From Rhodovulum sp. MB263 (lineage in GTDB: Bacteria; Pseudomonadota; Alphaproteobacteria; Rhodobacterales; Rhodobacteraceae), in contig NZ_CP020384.1 of NCBI RefSeq assembly GCF_002073975.1, forward strand, positions 1,488,001 to 1,552,000: a stretch of 64,000 nt of DNA. Reading direction: 5' to 3'. Shown here in pieces: positions 47,493-56,343 of the stretch (position 1 is the stretch's first letter; each line of letters starts with the position of its first letter). The position numbers were made by a program, and so were the translations under genes. A model generated the notes under the pieces. The model ran no database searches. It was not told where the DNA came from and worked only from the letters and a program-made list of their open reading frames with translations.

Positions 47493-49933
47493 TGCGCGAC
47501 GAGGGCGAGCCCGGAACCGGCCGGACCTTCGGCCCCGCGCAGGGAAAGGACAGAGACATGCCCCTGAGGGACCGGATCGAATTCGACGAGGCCGCCGCGC
47601 GGGCCGAGGCCCAAGCCGCGCGCGAGGCGCTGACCACCGCCGAGACCGCTTTCCAGGCGCAAAGCCGGATCGCGCGCAGGCTTGGCGGCCGGGTCGAGGA
47701 GGGGCGGGCCGTGTTCGGCTTCTGGACGCCCGAGATCCTCGATGCGCGGGTGCCGTCGGGCGATGTCTTCCTCGAGGTTCTGGCGCCGCTCGAACCGATG
47801 GATCTGACCCGCGCGCATCAGGAGATCCGCTTCGAACGGGCCTGGGTGCCGGTGATCGTCGAAGAGGCGCATTGCTTCACCGCCGTCACCGGCATGCGGG
47901 CGGGCAGCCGCGAGCGCTTGGGCGATTTCTATGCGCTGGCCTGGCGCGATCCCGAGGGCGGCTGGCACCGCATTCTCGACCCGCTGGCGATGTCGCTGCC
48001 CTTCGGCGTGATGGCCCCGGCCGAGCTGTACGATGTCGAGGCAATGCTGGCGGCGCGGGGCGACGCGGCCTATTTCGAGGCCTTCAGGGGCGAGGCGCCG
48101 CACAAGTTCGGCCCTCCCGCGAACATCCTTCAGGTTCATGTGCCGACGGCGACGGCGGGGGGCACGCTGGCCAGCCTCACCCGCCATTACCACCGGCTGG
48201 CCGAGCGCGTCGCGCGCGAGTTGCCGCTGGAACCTGCGGACAAGCTGTTCCTCGGCTATGATGCGGTGCAGCTTCTGCCGGTGGAGCCTACGACGGTGCA
48301 TGAGGCGGGGCCGGATTTCTGGCAGGAGGTCGATGGCGACGAAGAGGGCGTGACGGTCTCGCTTTTGCGTCCCGACACCACCAACTGGGGCTATGACATC
48401 GTCATTTCGGGCATGGGCACGGTCAATCCGGTGCTGCTGGAAACCGGGCGCCCCGACGAGCTGGTCGATTTCGCGGCCGAGCTGCACAACTTTCCCGGCA
48501 ACCCGAAAAAGCTGATCCTCGATGTGGTCTTCGGCCATGCCGACAATCAGGGGCTCGCCGCGCTCAACAGCCATTTCTTCGCCGGGCCGAACATGTATGG
48601 CCAGAATCTCGATTATCAGAACCCGGCGGTGCGGGCGATCCTCCTGGAGATGCAGCGGCGCAAGGTGAATTTCGGTGCCGACGGGGTCCGGGTCGATGGC
48701 GCGCAGGATTTCAAGTGGTGGGATGCCAGTACCCAGACGCTGCGCCATGATGACGACTATCTGCAATCCATGGCCGACCTGGTGCAGGAGGCGGCGGGCA
48801 CACGCTACCGGCCCTGGTTCATCTTCGAGGATGGCCGGCCCTGGCCCGAGGAGGACTGGGAGCTGTCCTCGGATTACCGCGCGGTGATCGAGGCGCAGAC
48901 CGATGATGACGTGTTCCAGTGGGGGCCCCTGACCTTCGCCCATAACACGCCCTTTCTCTATACCTTCTGGCTGTCGAAATTCTGGCGCATCCGCGAGATC
49001 GTCGAGCTTGGCGCGACCTGGATCTCGGGCACCTCGAACCATGACACCCTGCGGCGCGGCACCCAGGTCAGCCCCAAGCTGAACGTCAATACAAGGCTGG
49101 GCCGGACCCGGATGGAGATCCTCGACAAGGCCTATGACAATCCGGCGAACCATGTGCTGACCTATGTCGCGCTGCCCGGCGTGCCGATGGATTTCCTCAA
49201 TGCCATGGCGCGGGCCTCCTGGGGCTTCATCCGCAACCAGGACGACCGTTACGGCGTCAAGGTCGTGGCCGAAGAGGCGATCAGCCTGAAATGGCAGGTC
49301 GACGAATACAGCTATTCGGTGCCCGCCAATTTCCGCCGCCTCAAGGAGATGGGCTTCGAGACCCGCAGCGACCTCGTGCGCTTCTTCGAATTCCTGCCCG
49401 GGCTGGTCGAGGTCACCGAATACGATCTCGACGAGATCGCGCGGCTGCTGAACAAGGCCGAGCCGCCGCTGGCCGGCCCCGAGGTCTATACGGTGGCCGC
49501 GCTCAAGCACATGGCGCGGGCCTGGATGGATGACATGCACGAATATTGCAACGTCTCGACCTCGCTGCCGACGCTCGATGCCGATCAGGCCGCCTTCTGC
49601 CTGTCCCTGCGCGGGTTTCGCCGCAAGCGGCCCTGGCTTGCCGCGAATTACGCAGGCTGCGACAGCTTCGACTATCTGCGCCCGATCGCGGGACGCACGC
49701 TGTTCACCGCGCTCCGGCACGGCCCCGATGGCGAGCAGATCTACGCGGTCATGCATATGGAGGGCAAGCCGACCGGAGAGATCGACCCGCTGAGCCTGCC
49801 GGTGCCGGGGATCGGTGGCGGCGGCTGGGAGGTCGCGCTGCGCACGCCCTCGATCGGTCCGGATTATCACGGCGGGCCGATCACGCTGACCGACTCGATG
49901 GCGCTGGTCTTCTCGCGGCAGATGCCGGTCTAG
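47492..49933 (+). CDS. GH13-like enzyme resembling glucosylglycerol hydrolase (GghA)
   Basis: This 813-aa protein has GH13-like barrel motifs: LILDVVFGHADNQG, NFGADGVRVDGAQDFKWWD with a likely nucleophile Asp402, and SGTSNHDTLRRG. An acidic region DGRPWPEEDWELSSDY may provide the acid/base. The overall layout and WELSSDYR-type motif resemble the glucosylglycerol hydrolase GghA of cyanobacteria, which breaks down the osmolyte glucosylglycerol when salt falls. I rate that assignment as moderate; another alpha-glucoside phosphorylase or hydrolase is possible. Its ATG overlaps the glgB stop (TGATG) behind a good CAGGAGG site, so it is coupled to glycogen metabolism. A start at 47558 is an alternative. 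Confidence 0.65.
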   Translation: MRDEGEPGTGRTFGPAQGKDRDMPLRDRIEFDEAAARAEAQAAREALTTAETAFQAQSRIARRLGGRVEEGRAVFGFWTPEILDARVPSGDVFLEVLAPLEPMDLTRAHQEIRFERAWVPVIVEEAHCFTAVTGMRAGSRERLGDFYALAWRDPEGGWHRILDPLAMSLPFGVMAPAELYDVEAMLAARGDAAYFEAFRGEAPHKFGPPANILQVHVPTATAGGTLASLTRHYHRLAERVARELPLEPADKLFLGYDAVQLLPVEPTTVHEAGPDFWQEVDGDEEGVTVSLLRPDTTNWGYDIVISGMGTVNPVLLETGRPDELVDFAAELHNFPGNPKKLILDVVFGHADNQGLAALNSHFFAGPNMYGQNLDYQNPAVRAILLEMQRRKVNFGADGVRVDGAQDFKWWDASTQTLRHDDDYLQSMADLVQEAAGTRYRPWFIFEDGRPWPEEDWELSSDYRAVIEAQTDDDVFQWGPLTFAHNTPFLYTFWLSKFWRIREIVELGATWISGTSNHDTLRRGTQVSPKLNVNTRLGRTRMEILDKAYDNPANHVLTYVALPGVPMDFLNAMARASWGFIRNQDDRYGVKVVAEEAISLKWQVDEYSYSVPANFRRLKEMGFETRSDLVRFFEFLPGLVEVTEYDLDEIARLLNKAEPPLAGPEVYTVAALKHMARAWMDDMHEYCNVSTSLPTLDADQAAFCLSLRGFRRKRPWLAANYAGCDSFDYLRPIAGRTLFTALRHGPDGEQIYAVMHMEGKPTGEIDPLSLPVPGIGGGGWEVALRTPSIGPDYHGGPITLTDSMALVFSRQMPV

Positions 49934-50165
49934 CGGGGCCTGTCCGGAATTCCGTCCGCCGGTCCGTAAGGGGCAGGGGATGGCAAAGCGGACCGGGGCG
50001 CGCTGGCGAATGCCATGCGAAAGCAACCCGATCCCATGGATTTCCGGGTCTTGGTCGCGAGGCAATGCCAGGCAATCCTGACCCCATTGCCACTCATTTC
50101 CGCCTAAACCGGACCTTCGACGCGCCCCGCGCGCGTGCCTGCTATGCGGACAAAGCAGATGGGGT

Positions 50166-50238
50166 GGATGGCTCCCGCCCCCGGCGTCGCAATGCGCCAT
50201 AGTGCAGATGTCATTGTCTGCTGCGAGAGGAGCCATCC
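50166..50238 (+). promoter_or_regulatory. Inverted repeat that can mask the IS110 transposase ribosome binding site
   Basis: GGATGGCTCC (50166-50175) and GGAGCCATCC (50229-50238) are perfect 10-base complements. The right arm includes part of the AGAGGAG ribosome binding site and ends two bases before the transposase ATG. In a readthrough transcript the hairpin would hide the start site. It could also be a subterminal repeat of the element or part of a bridge RNA. Confidence 0.6.
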
Positions 50239-50240
50239 GC

Positions 50241-51260
50241 ATGAAGGTTACAACAGTCGGCTTCGACCTGGCCAAGAACATCTTTCATGTCCACGGAGTT
50301 ACCGCGATCGGAGAGGTTGCCTTCAACCGACCTTTGCGCCGGGCGCAGGTGCTGGCGTTCTTCGGACGACTGTCGCCCTGCCTCATCGGCATCGAAGCCT
50401 GCGCATCGAGCCACCACCGGGGCCGCGAGCTTGCGAAGCTCGGCCATACTGTCCGGCTGATGCCGCCGATGTATGTCAAACCCTGCGTGAAACGGGGCAA
50501 GTCCGACGCTGTCGATGCAGAAGCCATTTGCAAAGCCGTGACACGGCCGACGATGCGTTTCGTCGAGATCAAATCCGAGGACCAGCAGGCGCTCTTGTCT
50601 CTGCACCGCGCACGCGACTTCGTGGTTCGACAGCGCACCCAGTTGATCAACATGCTCCGGAGCCTGGCCGCGGAGTTCGGCATCGCCATCGCCCGGGGCG
50701 TCGCGCGGGCCATCGATTTTGCGAAAGGGATCATCGAGGGCAAGCAGCCGGGGTTGCCCGAGCTCGCCCGGGACGTCCTGCGGGTCCTCAGCCGACAGCT
50801 GGTCGATCTGCACAATCGCCTCGGCTGGTACGAGATCACGATGCGTATTCAGGCCCGCCTCAGCCGCCAGGCGCAACTCCTGCAGACCATTCCCGGCGTC
50901 GGGCCCGTCACGGCCTCGGCCGTGGCCGCTACGATCGGGTCGGGCCGCCAATTCCGGAGCGGTCGAGAGTTTGCGGCGTGGCTTGGCCTGACACCGCGCA
51001 ATCATTCCAGCGGCGGTAAGGAGCGGTTGGGAAAGATCACCAAGATGGGTGACCGATACCTGCGCCAGCTTATCGTCGTCGGAATGACATCGCGCGTGCG
51101 ACAGGTCGCCAATCATCCGGAACGCGCCGATCCATGGCTGACGAAGCTGTTGCAAAGAAAGCCAGTCCGGCTCGCGACCGTGGCCATGGCAAACAAGACG
51201 GCACGGATCATGTGGGCCGTTCTGACCAGGGACGCGCCCTGCAAACCACACGCGGCGTAG
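50241..51260 (+). CDS. IS110 family transposase
   Basis: This 339-aa DEDD transposase has a RuvC-like N-terminal domain with Asp9 (TVGFDLAKN), Glu52 (IGIEACASSH), Asp89 and Asp92 (KRGKSDAVDAEAI). A helical region follows, then the C-terminal Tnp_20-type domain: LQTIPGVGPVTASAVAATIGSG and REFAAWLGLTPRNHSSGGKERLG, which holds the conserved Ser. The gene appears intact. IS110-type elements move without long terminal inverted repeats, guided by a bridge RNA from their non-coding ends. Codon use and local GC are somewhat lower than in neighbouring genes, fitting recent arrival. Confidence 0.95.
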   Translation: MKVTTVGFDLAKNIFHVHGVTAIGEVAFNRPLRRAQVLAFFGRLSPCLIGIEACASSHHRGRELAKLGHTVRLMPPMYVKPCVKRGKSDAVDAEAICKAVTRPTMRFVEIKSEDQQALLSLHRARDFVVRQRTQLINMLRSLAAEFGIAIARGVARAIDFAKGIIEGKQPGLPELARDVLRVLSRQLVDLHNRLGWYEITMRIQARLSRQAQLLQTIPGVGPVTASAVAATIGSGRQFRSGREFAAWLGLTPRNHSSGGKERLGKITKMGDRYLRQLIVVGMTSRVRQVANHPERADPWLTKLLQRKPVRLATVAMANKTARIMWAVLTRDAPCKPHAA

Positions 51261-51511
51261 CCAGCTAAGTGCTCGAGAGATAGCAAGACCGACGATGTGA
51301 TGGTGTACCCTTCAGCCGCAACGATCAGGACGCTCCGCCGAATGTCCCGGGCGAAATTGCCCGCAAAGCAGATAGGAACCTGATCTGCGGATCCCATCAG
51401 GGCCAGCGGTGCCAACCGCGCAAACAGGCCGGACACAAGACCGCTTCTGAAAAGGTACACGTAGTCTCATTTACATCTTGCTAGGCGGGAGCCAGCCACA
51501 CAGGACGGTCG
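51261..51511. other. IS110 right non-coding end and junction
   Basis: This 251-base stretch follows the transposase. It probably contains the right end of the element; in the IS1111 subgroup this side carries the bridge RNA. No match to the 10-base repeat upstream of the transposase was found here, so the right boundary is not defined. Confidence 0.35.
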
Positions 51512-51958
51512 TCAGATAAGAGACTTCTCGAAATAGACGCGATTGAAGCCGTCTTCGGATCTGCGCGCCACCTCGGAGTATCCGAGTCTTGGGTAGATCG
51601 ACAGATTCTCCTCCATATTCTCGTTCGTGTAGAGATGGACGGCGCGCTTTCCGCTGGTCCTTGCCTCGTTCTCACAGAAAGCAACAAGCGCCTTACCAAT
51701 CCCACGGCCTGCCGAGGCTGGCAACACGGCAACGTTCTCCAGAAGAACATGCTCGCCCTCGGCGTAAAATACGATGAAGCCTTGAAAATCGCCTTCGTCG
51801 GTTGTGGATACATAAACCTGACCGGCCCCGATCTGACCCGCAAAGTCAGCGTTCATGGGCGCGGGTTTGCGTCCGATCAGGGGCACATAGCGGGCATATG
51901 CCAGTTCGGCGCATTCCCTGATCTTCGGTTCATCGTCGGCTACGGCCTGCCGGACCAT
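51512..51958 (-). CDS. GNAT family N-acetyltransferase
   Basis: This 148-aa acetyltransferase has the acetyl-CoA-binding motif A in LENVAVLPASAGRGIGKALVAFCE and motif B near RAVHLYTNENMEENLSIYPRLGYSEV. The start at 51958 follows AAAGGAAAG. It lies between an IS110 element and the lipase-like gene, in DNA with lower GC than the rest of the window, which suggests horizontal acquisition. About 215 bases upstream of it (51959-52175) hold no recognised gene. The substrate cannot be predicted. Confidence 0.88.
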   Translation of the reverse strand: MVRQAVADDEPKIRECAELAYARYVPLIGRKPAPMNADFAGQIGAGQVYVSTTDEGDFQGFIVFYAEGEHVLLENVAVLPASAGRGIGKALVAFCENEARTSGKRAVHLYTNENMEENLSIYPRLGYSEVARRSEDGFNRVYFEKSLI

Positions 51959-52175
51959 GGGCGTTTCTTTCCTTTGAAATGACCGCATACTCCGCCGACA
52001 ACTCCACCGTTGCAATATCCGCAAAGGCTCTCTGCCGATCTTCGCTGCATGGGGCACGAACGACAGCTTCTCCTTGGCAAATGCGATCCGGGTCGGCGAC
52101 CTGACCGGAAAGCCGGCTTTGCCTGACACCTGAAAGGCGCATTCCGATGCGTGCCCCGAACCGTGCCTGCCGCGC

Positions 52176-53276
52176 TCAGCTGCCCGAAAGATAGACCTCG
52201 ACCTGGCGGACGGGACGGCCATCCGACCATTGCCCCATGTCGAAGTCCAGCTGATCGGCCCGGGCGCCGTCACGGATCACCCGGTCGAGCGCCGACCAGA
52301 GATAGCGCCAGTCGAGATTGTCCTCGGCGCCGACGCCGTCGAGCAGCAGAAGCGAGAGCAGCGGCCGGAAGAAGCTGGTATCGTCGGTCGCCTGCTCGTG
52401 ATTGGCGAAATGGCCGGGGCAGCCATGGGTGTCGGTCTGCGACAGATACATCCGCTTGCGGTCGGTGGCGATGGCGCCGAAGGGGGCGTCCCATTCGGAT
52501 TTCGGCACGATCCAGTCGGCATCGCCATGCAGGATGGCCACCGGCATGGTCAGCGCCTTGCCGGTGACGGCGAGGGAAACATCGTCCTGGAGGCTGTCGA
52601 GCGCCTGCCCGATCTGGCCCGGGGCGGAGGCGGCCGCGCTGCTGGGAACCGGGTCGGCGGTCAAGACCTGCAGCGGCATGAGATTGTCGGGCAGACCGTC
52701 CTTGGTGACATACCAGGGCCAGCTCAGCGCGAAGAGCCCGCCCAGCGAATGGCCATAGACATAGGTATCGACCGCGACATCGGGACCGAAGCCGACCCGG
52801 ACATAGGCATCGGAGACGCTGGCCAGCGCGTTCCGCATCCATGTCTCCTGAGAGGGGCGCAGCCCGTCGCCGAAGACCTCGTCGAGCAACTCGGCCACGG
52901 TCATCACCCCGCGCGGCGGGAAGCTGCAGAACCCGGTCTGGAAATTCGGAAAGAACACCGTATAGCCCTGACGGACGAGATGCTCGAGATGGGCGCGGTA
53001 GATCTGCGAGGCACCAAGCACGAAGCCGTGCAGGAAGATCACGGCCTTCGGGCGGCCGTTCGCCCCGATCCAGGGCGTCTCGGGGCGGTAGACCTCGATA
53101 TAGCTGCCCTTCTGGCATTTCCCGAACCGCTCGATGGTGAAGTCGGGCGAGCTATAGACGGCGCTGTAATCCGGGCGTGGCGGCGCCTTGGGGCGCAAGG
53201 GGCCGACCAGCCGGCAGAGCGCGGCCTGAACAAGATAGCCGAAGGTGGTGCGCAGATCGCTCAGAAGCATCGACAC
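52176..53276 (-). CDS. Alpha/beta hydrolase, lipase/dienelactone-hydrolase-like
   Basis: This 366-aa alpha/beta hydrolase has the oxyanion segment AVIFLHGFVLGASQIYRAHLEHL, nucleophile elbow YGHSLGGLFAL (Ser), a likely acid near LHGDADWIVP, and a catalytic His candidate in HGCPGHFANH. A hydrophobic N-terminal part could anchor it, but no clear signal peptide is seen. It is downstream of the acetone carboxylase operon on the same strand, about 180 bases away. Its substrate is unknown. Confidence 0.85.
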   Translation of the reverse strand: MSMLLSDLRTTFGYLVQAALCRLVGPLRPKAPPRPDYSAVYSSPDFTIERFGKCQKGSYIEVYRPETPWIGANGRPKAVIFLHGFVLGASQIYRAHLEHLVRQGYTVFFPNFQTGFCSFPPRGVMTVAELLDEVFGDGLRPSQETWMRNALASVSDAYVRVGFGPDVAVDTYVYGHSLGGLFALSWPWYVTKDGLPDNLMPLQVLTADPVPSSAAASAPGQIGQALDSLQDDVSLAVTGKALTMPVAILHGDADWIVPKSEWDAPFGAIATDRKRMYLSQTDTHGCPGHFANHEQATDDTSFFRPLLSLLLLDGVGAEDNLDWRYLWSALDRVIRDGARADQLDFDMGQWSDGRPVRQVEVYLSGS

Positions 53277-53455
53277 GGGCCCGGGCCTCTCCTTGTTGGA
53301 ACGGGACCATGAAAGGCCGGGACAGGCGATGGGTCAAGCGGTTTGCTCAACCTTTCCGCGATCTCTCTGTCGCCTTCCGGGCAAGCTTCGGCGCGAAAGA
53401 CATGCGGCCCCCTTTGCAAAGGGGGCCGCGGCAGGGCCGGTCGGGATGCACCGGG

Positions 53456-53956
53456 TCAGGCGCGTTCGGGCACCTCGAGGCCGAGCCAGTCGCGATAGAA
53501 GGTGTCGATATCGGGTTCGAAATCATGGATCACCGGATACCAGGGCGTCGGCGCCTCGACATCGAGCAGATCGCCCGAGAGCGGGCAGAAATATTCGCGG
53601 ATCACCTGCCAGTCGGTCGAGGGGGCCATCAGCTTGGGATAGATCTTCTCCATCGCCTCGGGCGTGTCGCGGACCCGGACCCTGGCATGCAGCTTCCAGT
53701 TCTCGGTCCAGTCGCAGAAATCATGCCCGGCCCAGCTCCGGATCACCCATTTCCTGTCCTCGGCGCGCTGGACGATGAAGAGCTTCGGCCCCAGCGGCAG
53801 GATGATCCGGTCGTCCCAGGGCACCTGGTCCTGCAGGATCTTCAGATAGATCTCGAACCGCTCGCGGTCCTTGGGCATGGACAGCATCTGATGCAGCGTG
53901 TCCTGGTCGATGGTGCCGTCCACGAGATCGCGGATCTTGGCTTCGGTATAGGCCAT
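53456..53956 (-). CDS. acxC: Acetone carboxylase gamma subunit
   Basis: This 166-aa subunit of acetone carboxylase closely follows the alpha subunit gene (55 bases). It has the characteristic DWTENWKLHARVRVRDTPEAMEKIYP and YFCPLSGDLLDVEAPTPWYPVIHDFEPDIDTFYRDWLG, the latter with a Cys within a small metal-binding-type fold. The heterohexamer (alpha2-beta2-gamma2) converts acetone, bicarbonate and ATP to acetoacetate in the cytoplasm. The length matches known AcxC. Confidence 0.94.
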   Translation of the reverse strand: MAYTEAKIRDLVDGTIDQDTLHQMLSMPKDRERFEIYLKILQDQVPWDDRIILPLGPKLFIVQRAEDRKWVIRSWAGHDFCDWTENWKLHARVRVRDTPEAMEKIYPKLMAPSTDWQVIREYFCPLSGDLLDVEAPTPWYPVIHDFEPDIDTFYRDWLGLEVPERA

Positions 53957-54011
53957 GTCTGTTCCTCCCTTTCTGAAACGGGCGCCGGGATCGCCCGGCG
54001 CCCGGGTTGGG

Positions 54012-56321
54012 TCATTCCTCGACCAGCTGGACGATGTTCACATCGGGCAGTTCCGACAGGTCCATCGAATAGTCCTTGCCGTAGGACGGGATCGGCAGGT
54101 CGGCCTCCTTCAGTTGCCAGCTGTCCGGAAGATCCCAGAACGCCCGGAAATCGCGCTCGAATTTCGGACCGAGCTTGAACGAGGCGGCAAACATCTGCTG
54201 GACCTGGGTGCCCGCATCCTTGGCGAGGATCTTCTCGCGCTCGGCTTTCATCCATTCGCCGGTGGGCACAGACTGGGCCAGCCGCTCCTGCCGGATCTCG
54301 GCGCGGCGGGCTTCGGTCGCGGCCAGATCGGCCACCACCTGACCGCGCGCGTCCTCGCTGAGCACGACGCCATAGACGTCACTGGCGAAGCGGGCGAGCA
54401 GATAGCCGCCGTTGACATCGGCCGCGACCGCCTCGGGCTTGCGGTCGAGCGGGTCGCCGAAGCCCGGGCCACCACGCATGTAGTTGAGGTAGAGGTCGTA
54501 ATCGGCGAACATCTCCTCGGTGGTGATGGCCTGCTTGTCGCGCTTGATCCGGGCGCCTTCCAGCATGCTGTCCCAGACCGGGTTCTCGGGGTCGGTATCG
54601 CCGCCCCAGGGGATCGGCTCGCCCTTGGCGATCTTCTCCTTCAGCCCGGTGTCATGCGCGGCGAAGCGGTAGCCCGAGGCCGCCGGATAGCCGCCCATCA
54701 GCCCCCAGTCCGAGCTGATATGGCCGTTGCCCATGAAGAACATCGTCCAGTCCTTGGCGTTCCAGACCATGCGCAGGCTCTCGAAGCCGCAGCCGCCGCG
54801 ATACTTGCCCGCGCCGCCCGAGGAGGCCTTGATCTGGCGGCCGAGATAGACCAGCGGCTCGGCCAGTTCCCAGATCTCCATGTCGCCCATGTCGCCTTCG
54901 GGGTTCCAGATCGCCGCCGCATGGCTGATGCCGTCGCGCACCGCCGTGGCGCCGACCCCGTTGGCCGCGCATTCGAACGAGTTCACGGCATGGATCTCGT
55001 CATACTGGTTGAAGCCGCCGCCCTGCAGCCAGTTCGAGGTATTGGCGTTGCCCGCATTGACCTCTTCGAGATAGCCGCGCCCGAAATAGCTGCGCGACAG
55101 CCCGCGCCAGAGCGCCGTCCAGGACGAGACCAGGAAGTGCCAGCTATAGGCGAAGGCCACGCGCCGGTCGTCCGGGTTCATCCAGGTGCCCTTGGGCAGG
55201 CGGAACTCGGTGCCATAGGCGGCGCCGTCATTGATCATCTCGCTCGGGATCAGGCTCTGGGTCATCATCACCCAGATGCCCGAGGTGAAGCTGACCGAAT
55301 GGGCATTGTAGGTGTGCCAGCCCCATCGGCTCGAGCCTTCGAAATCGAGCCGCCAGGTTCCGTCCTTGCGGATCGTCATCTCGGAGGGCGTGTGCATGAT
55401 CGTGTCGACCTTGGCGAAGTCGGACGGCACCCGCACATCCTCGTGGCTGTAGGGCACGTCGACGAAGCCCACCTGGCGATAGGTGCCCGGAATGGTCATC
55501 GCCTTGATCCGGTTCTGAAGGCCCAGCCGGCCGTGCTCGATCGCCTCGTAGGCGAATTGCCAATAGGCATCGATCCCCTCGTCGGCGATCACCTCCTCGA
55601 CCAGCTTGCGGATCATGTGGCAGCCCGCGACCCGGGTGCGTTCGTCGAGCATCCAGTAGCGCGTGGTGCGCACCGCGCGCTGGCTTTCATGCAGCCAGTC
55701 GCGGAACAGCGTGTCGTTCTCGCCGATCTTGCGGCAGGTCACCGAATAGCCGTCGCCGAAGCGCTGGACCTGGCCCGTGGTCATCGAGCCCGGACCGACG
55801 GCGCCGGTATCGATCACATGGGTCACGCCGCCGACCCAGCCGATCAGCTCGCCCTCGTGGAAGATCGGCACGATGGTGTGGATGTCGCAGGGGTGGACGT
55901 TGCCGATCAGGCTGTCATTGTTGCAGAAGATGTCCCGGTCCTTGACGCCGGGATTGGACTCCCATCCGTTCTCGATCATGTATTTGATCGCGGCGCCCAT
56001 GGTGCCGACATGGATGATGATGCCGGTCGAGGTCAGGATGCAGTCACCGGCCGCGTTATAGAGGCTGAAGCACAGCTCGCCCTCCTGCTCGACGATGGGC
56101 GAGGCAGCGATCTTCTTGGCGGTCTCGCGGGCATCCACGACGCCGGCCCTGAGCCGCGAGAACAGTTTGTTATACTTGATCGGATGCTCGTCCCGCAGCT
56201 CCATGTGGCGCAGCCCGGCATAATGGCCGCTGCTCTTGGTGGCCTCCATGATCTTGTCGCGGTGCTGCTTGAGGGTCTCGCCGCCGCGGACGATGCCCTT
56301 GATATCGCTTTGAATGTTCAT
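54012..56321 (-). CDS. acxB: Acetone carboxylase alpha subunit (hydantoinase B/oxoprolinase family)
   Basis: This 769-aa large subunit matches AcxB in length. It begins MNIQSDIKGIVRGGETLKQHRDKIMEATKSSGHY and contains the HyuB-type core (DRDIFCNNDSLIGNVHPCDIHTIVPIFHEG) where Mn-binding and substrate carboxylation are thought to occur. The C-terminal FGDPLDRKPEAVAADVNGGYLL is also typical. The start follows GGGAGGAAACC, 22 bases after acxA. Confidence 0.95.
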   Translation of the reverse strand: MNIQSDIKGIVRGGETLKQHRDKIMEATKSSGHYAGLRHMELRDEHPIKYNKLFSRLRAGVVDARETAKKIAASPIVEQEGELCFSLYNAAGDCILTSTGIIIHVGTMGAAIKYMIENGWESNPGVKDRDIFCNNDSLIGNVHPCDIHTIVPIFHEGELIGWVGGVTHVIDTGAVGPGSMTTGQVQRFGDGYSVTCRKIGENDTLFRDWLHESQRAVRTTRYWMLDERTRVAGCHMIRKLVEEVIADEGIDAYWQFAYEAIEHGRLGLQNRIKAMTIPGTYRQVGFVDVPYSHEDVRVPSDFAKVDTIMHTPSEMTIRKDGTWRLDFEGSSRWGWHTYNAHSVSFTSGIWVMMTQSLIPSEMINDGAAYGTEFRLPKGTWMNPDDRRVAFAYSWHFLVSSWTALWRGLSRSYFGRGYLEEVNAGNANTSNWLQGGGFNQYDEIHAVNSFECAANGVGATAVRDGISHAAAIWNPEGDMGDMEIWELAEPLVYLGRQIKASSGGAGKYRGGCGFESLRMVWNAKDWTMFFMGNGHISSDWGLMGGYPAASGYRFAAHDTGLKEKIAKGEPIPWGGDTDPENPVWDSMLEGARIKRDKQAITTEEMFADYDLYLNYMRGGPGFGDPLDRKPEAVAADVNGGYLLARFASDVYGVVLSEDARGQVVADLAATEARRAEIRQERLAQSVPTGEWMKAEREKILAKDAGTQVQQMFAASFKLGPKFERDFRAFWDLPDSWQLKEADLPIPSYGKDYSMDLSELPDVNIVQLVEE

Positions 56322-56343
56322 GTGGTTTCCTCCCTTTCGCGCG

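Noticed and set aside
47477-50281. A 934-codon minus-strand frame opposite the GH13-like gene
   Set aside because: Shadow frame; the plus-strand gene has catalytic motifs and is coupled to glgB.
51113-51460. A 115-codon minus-strand frame at the IS110 right end
   Set aside because: It overlaps the transposase 3' end in antisense and continues into the element's non-coding end; no start signal or family match.
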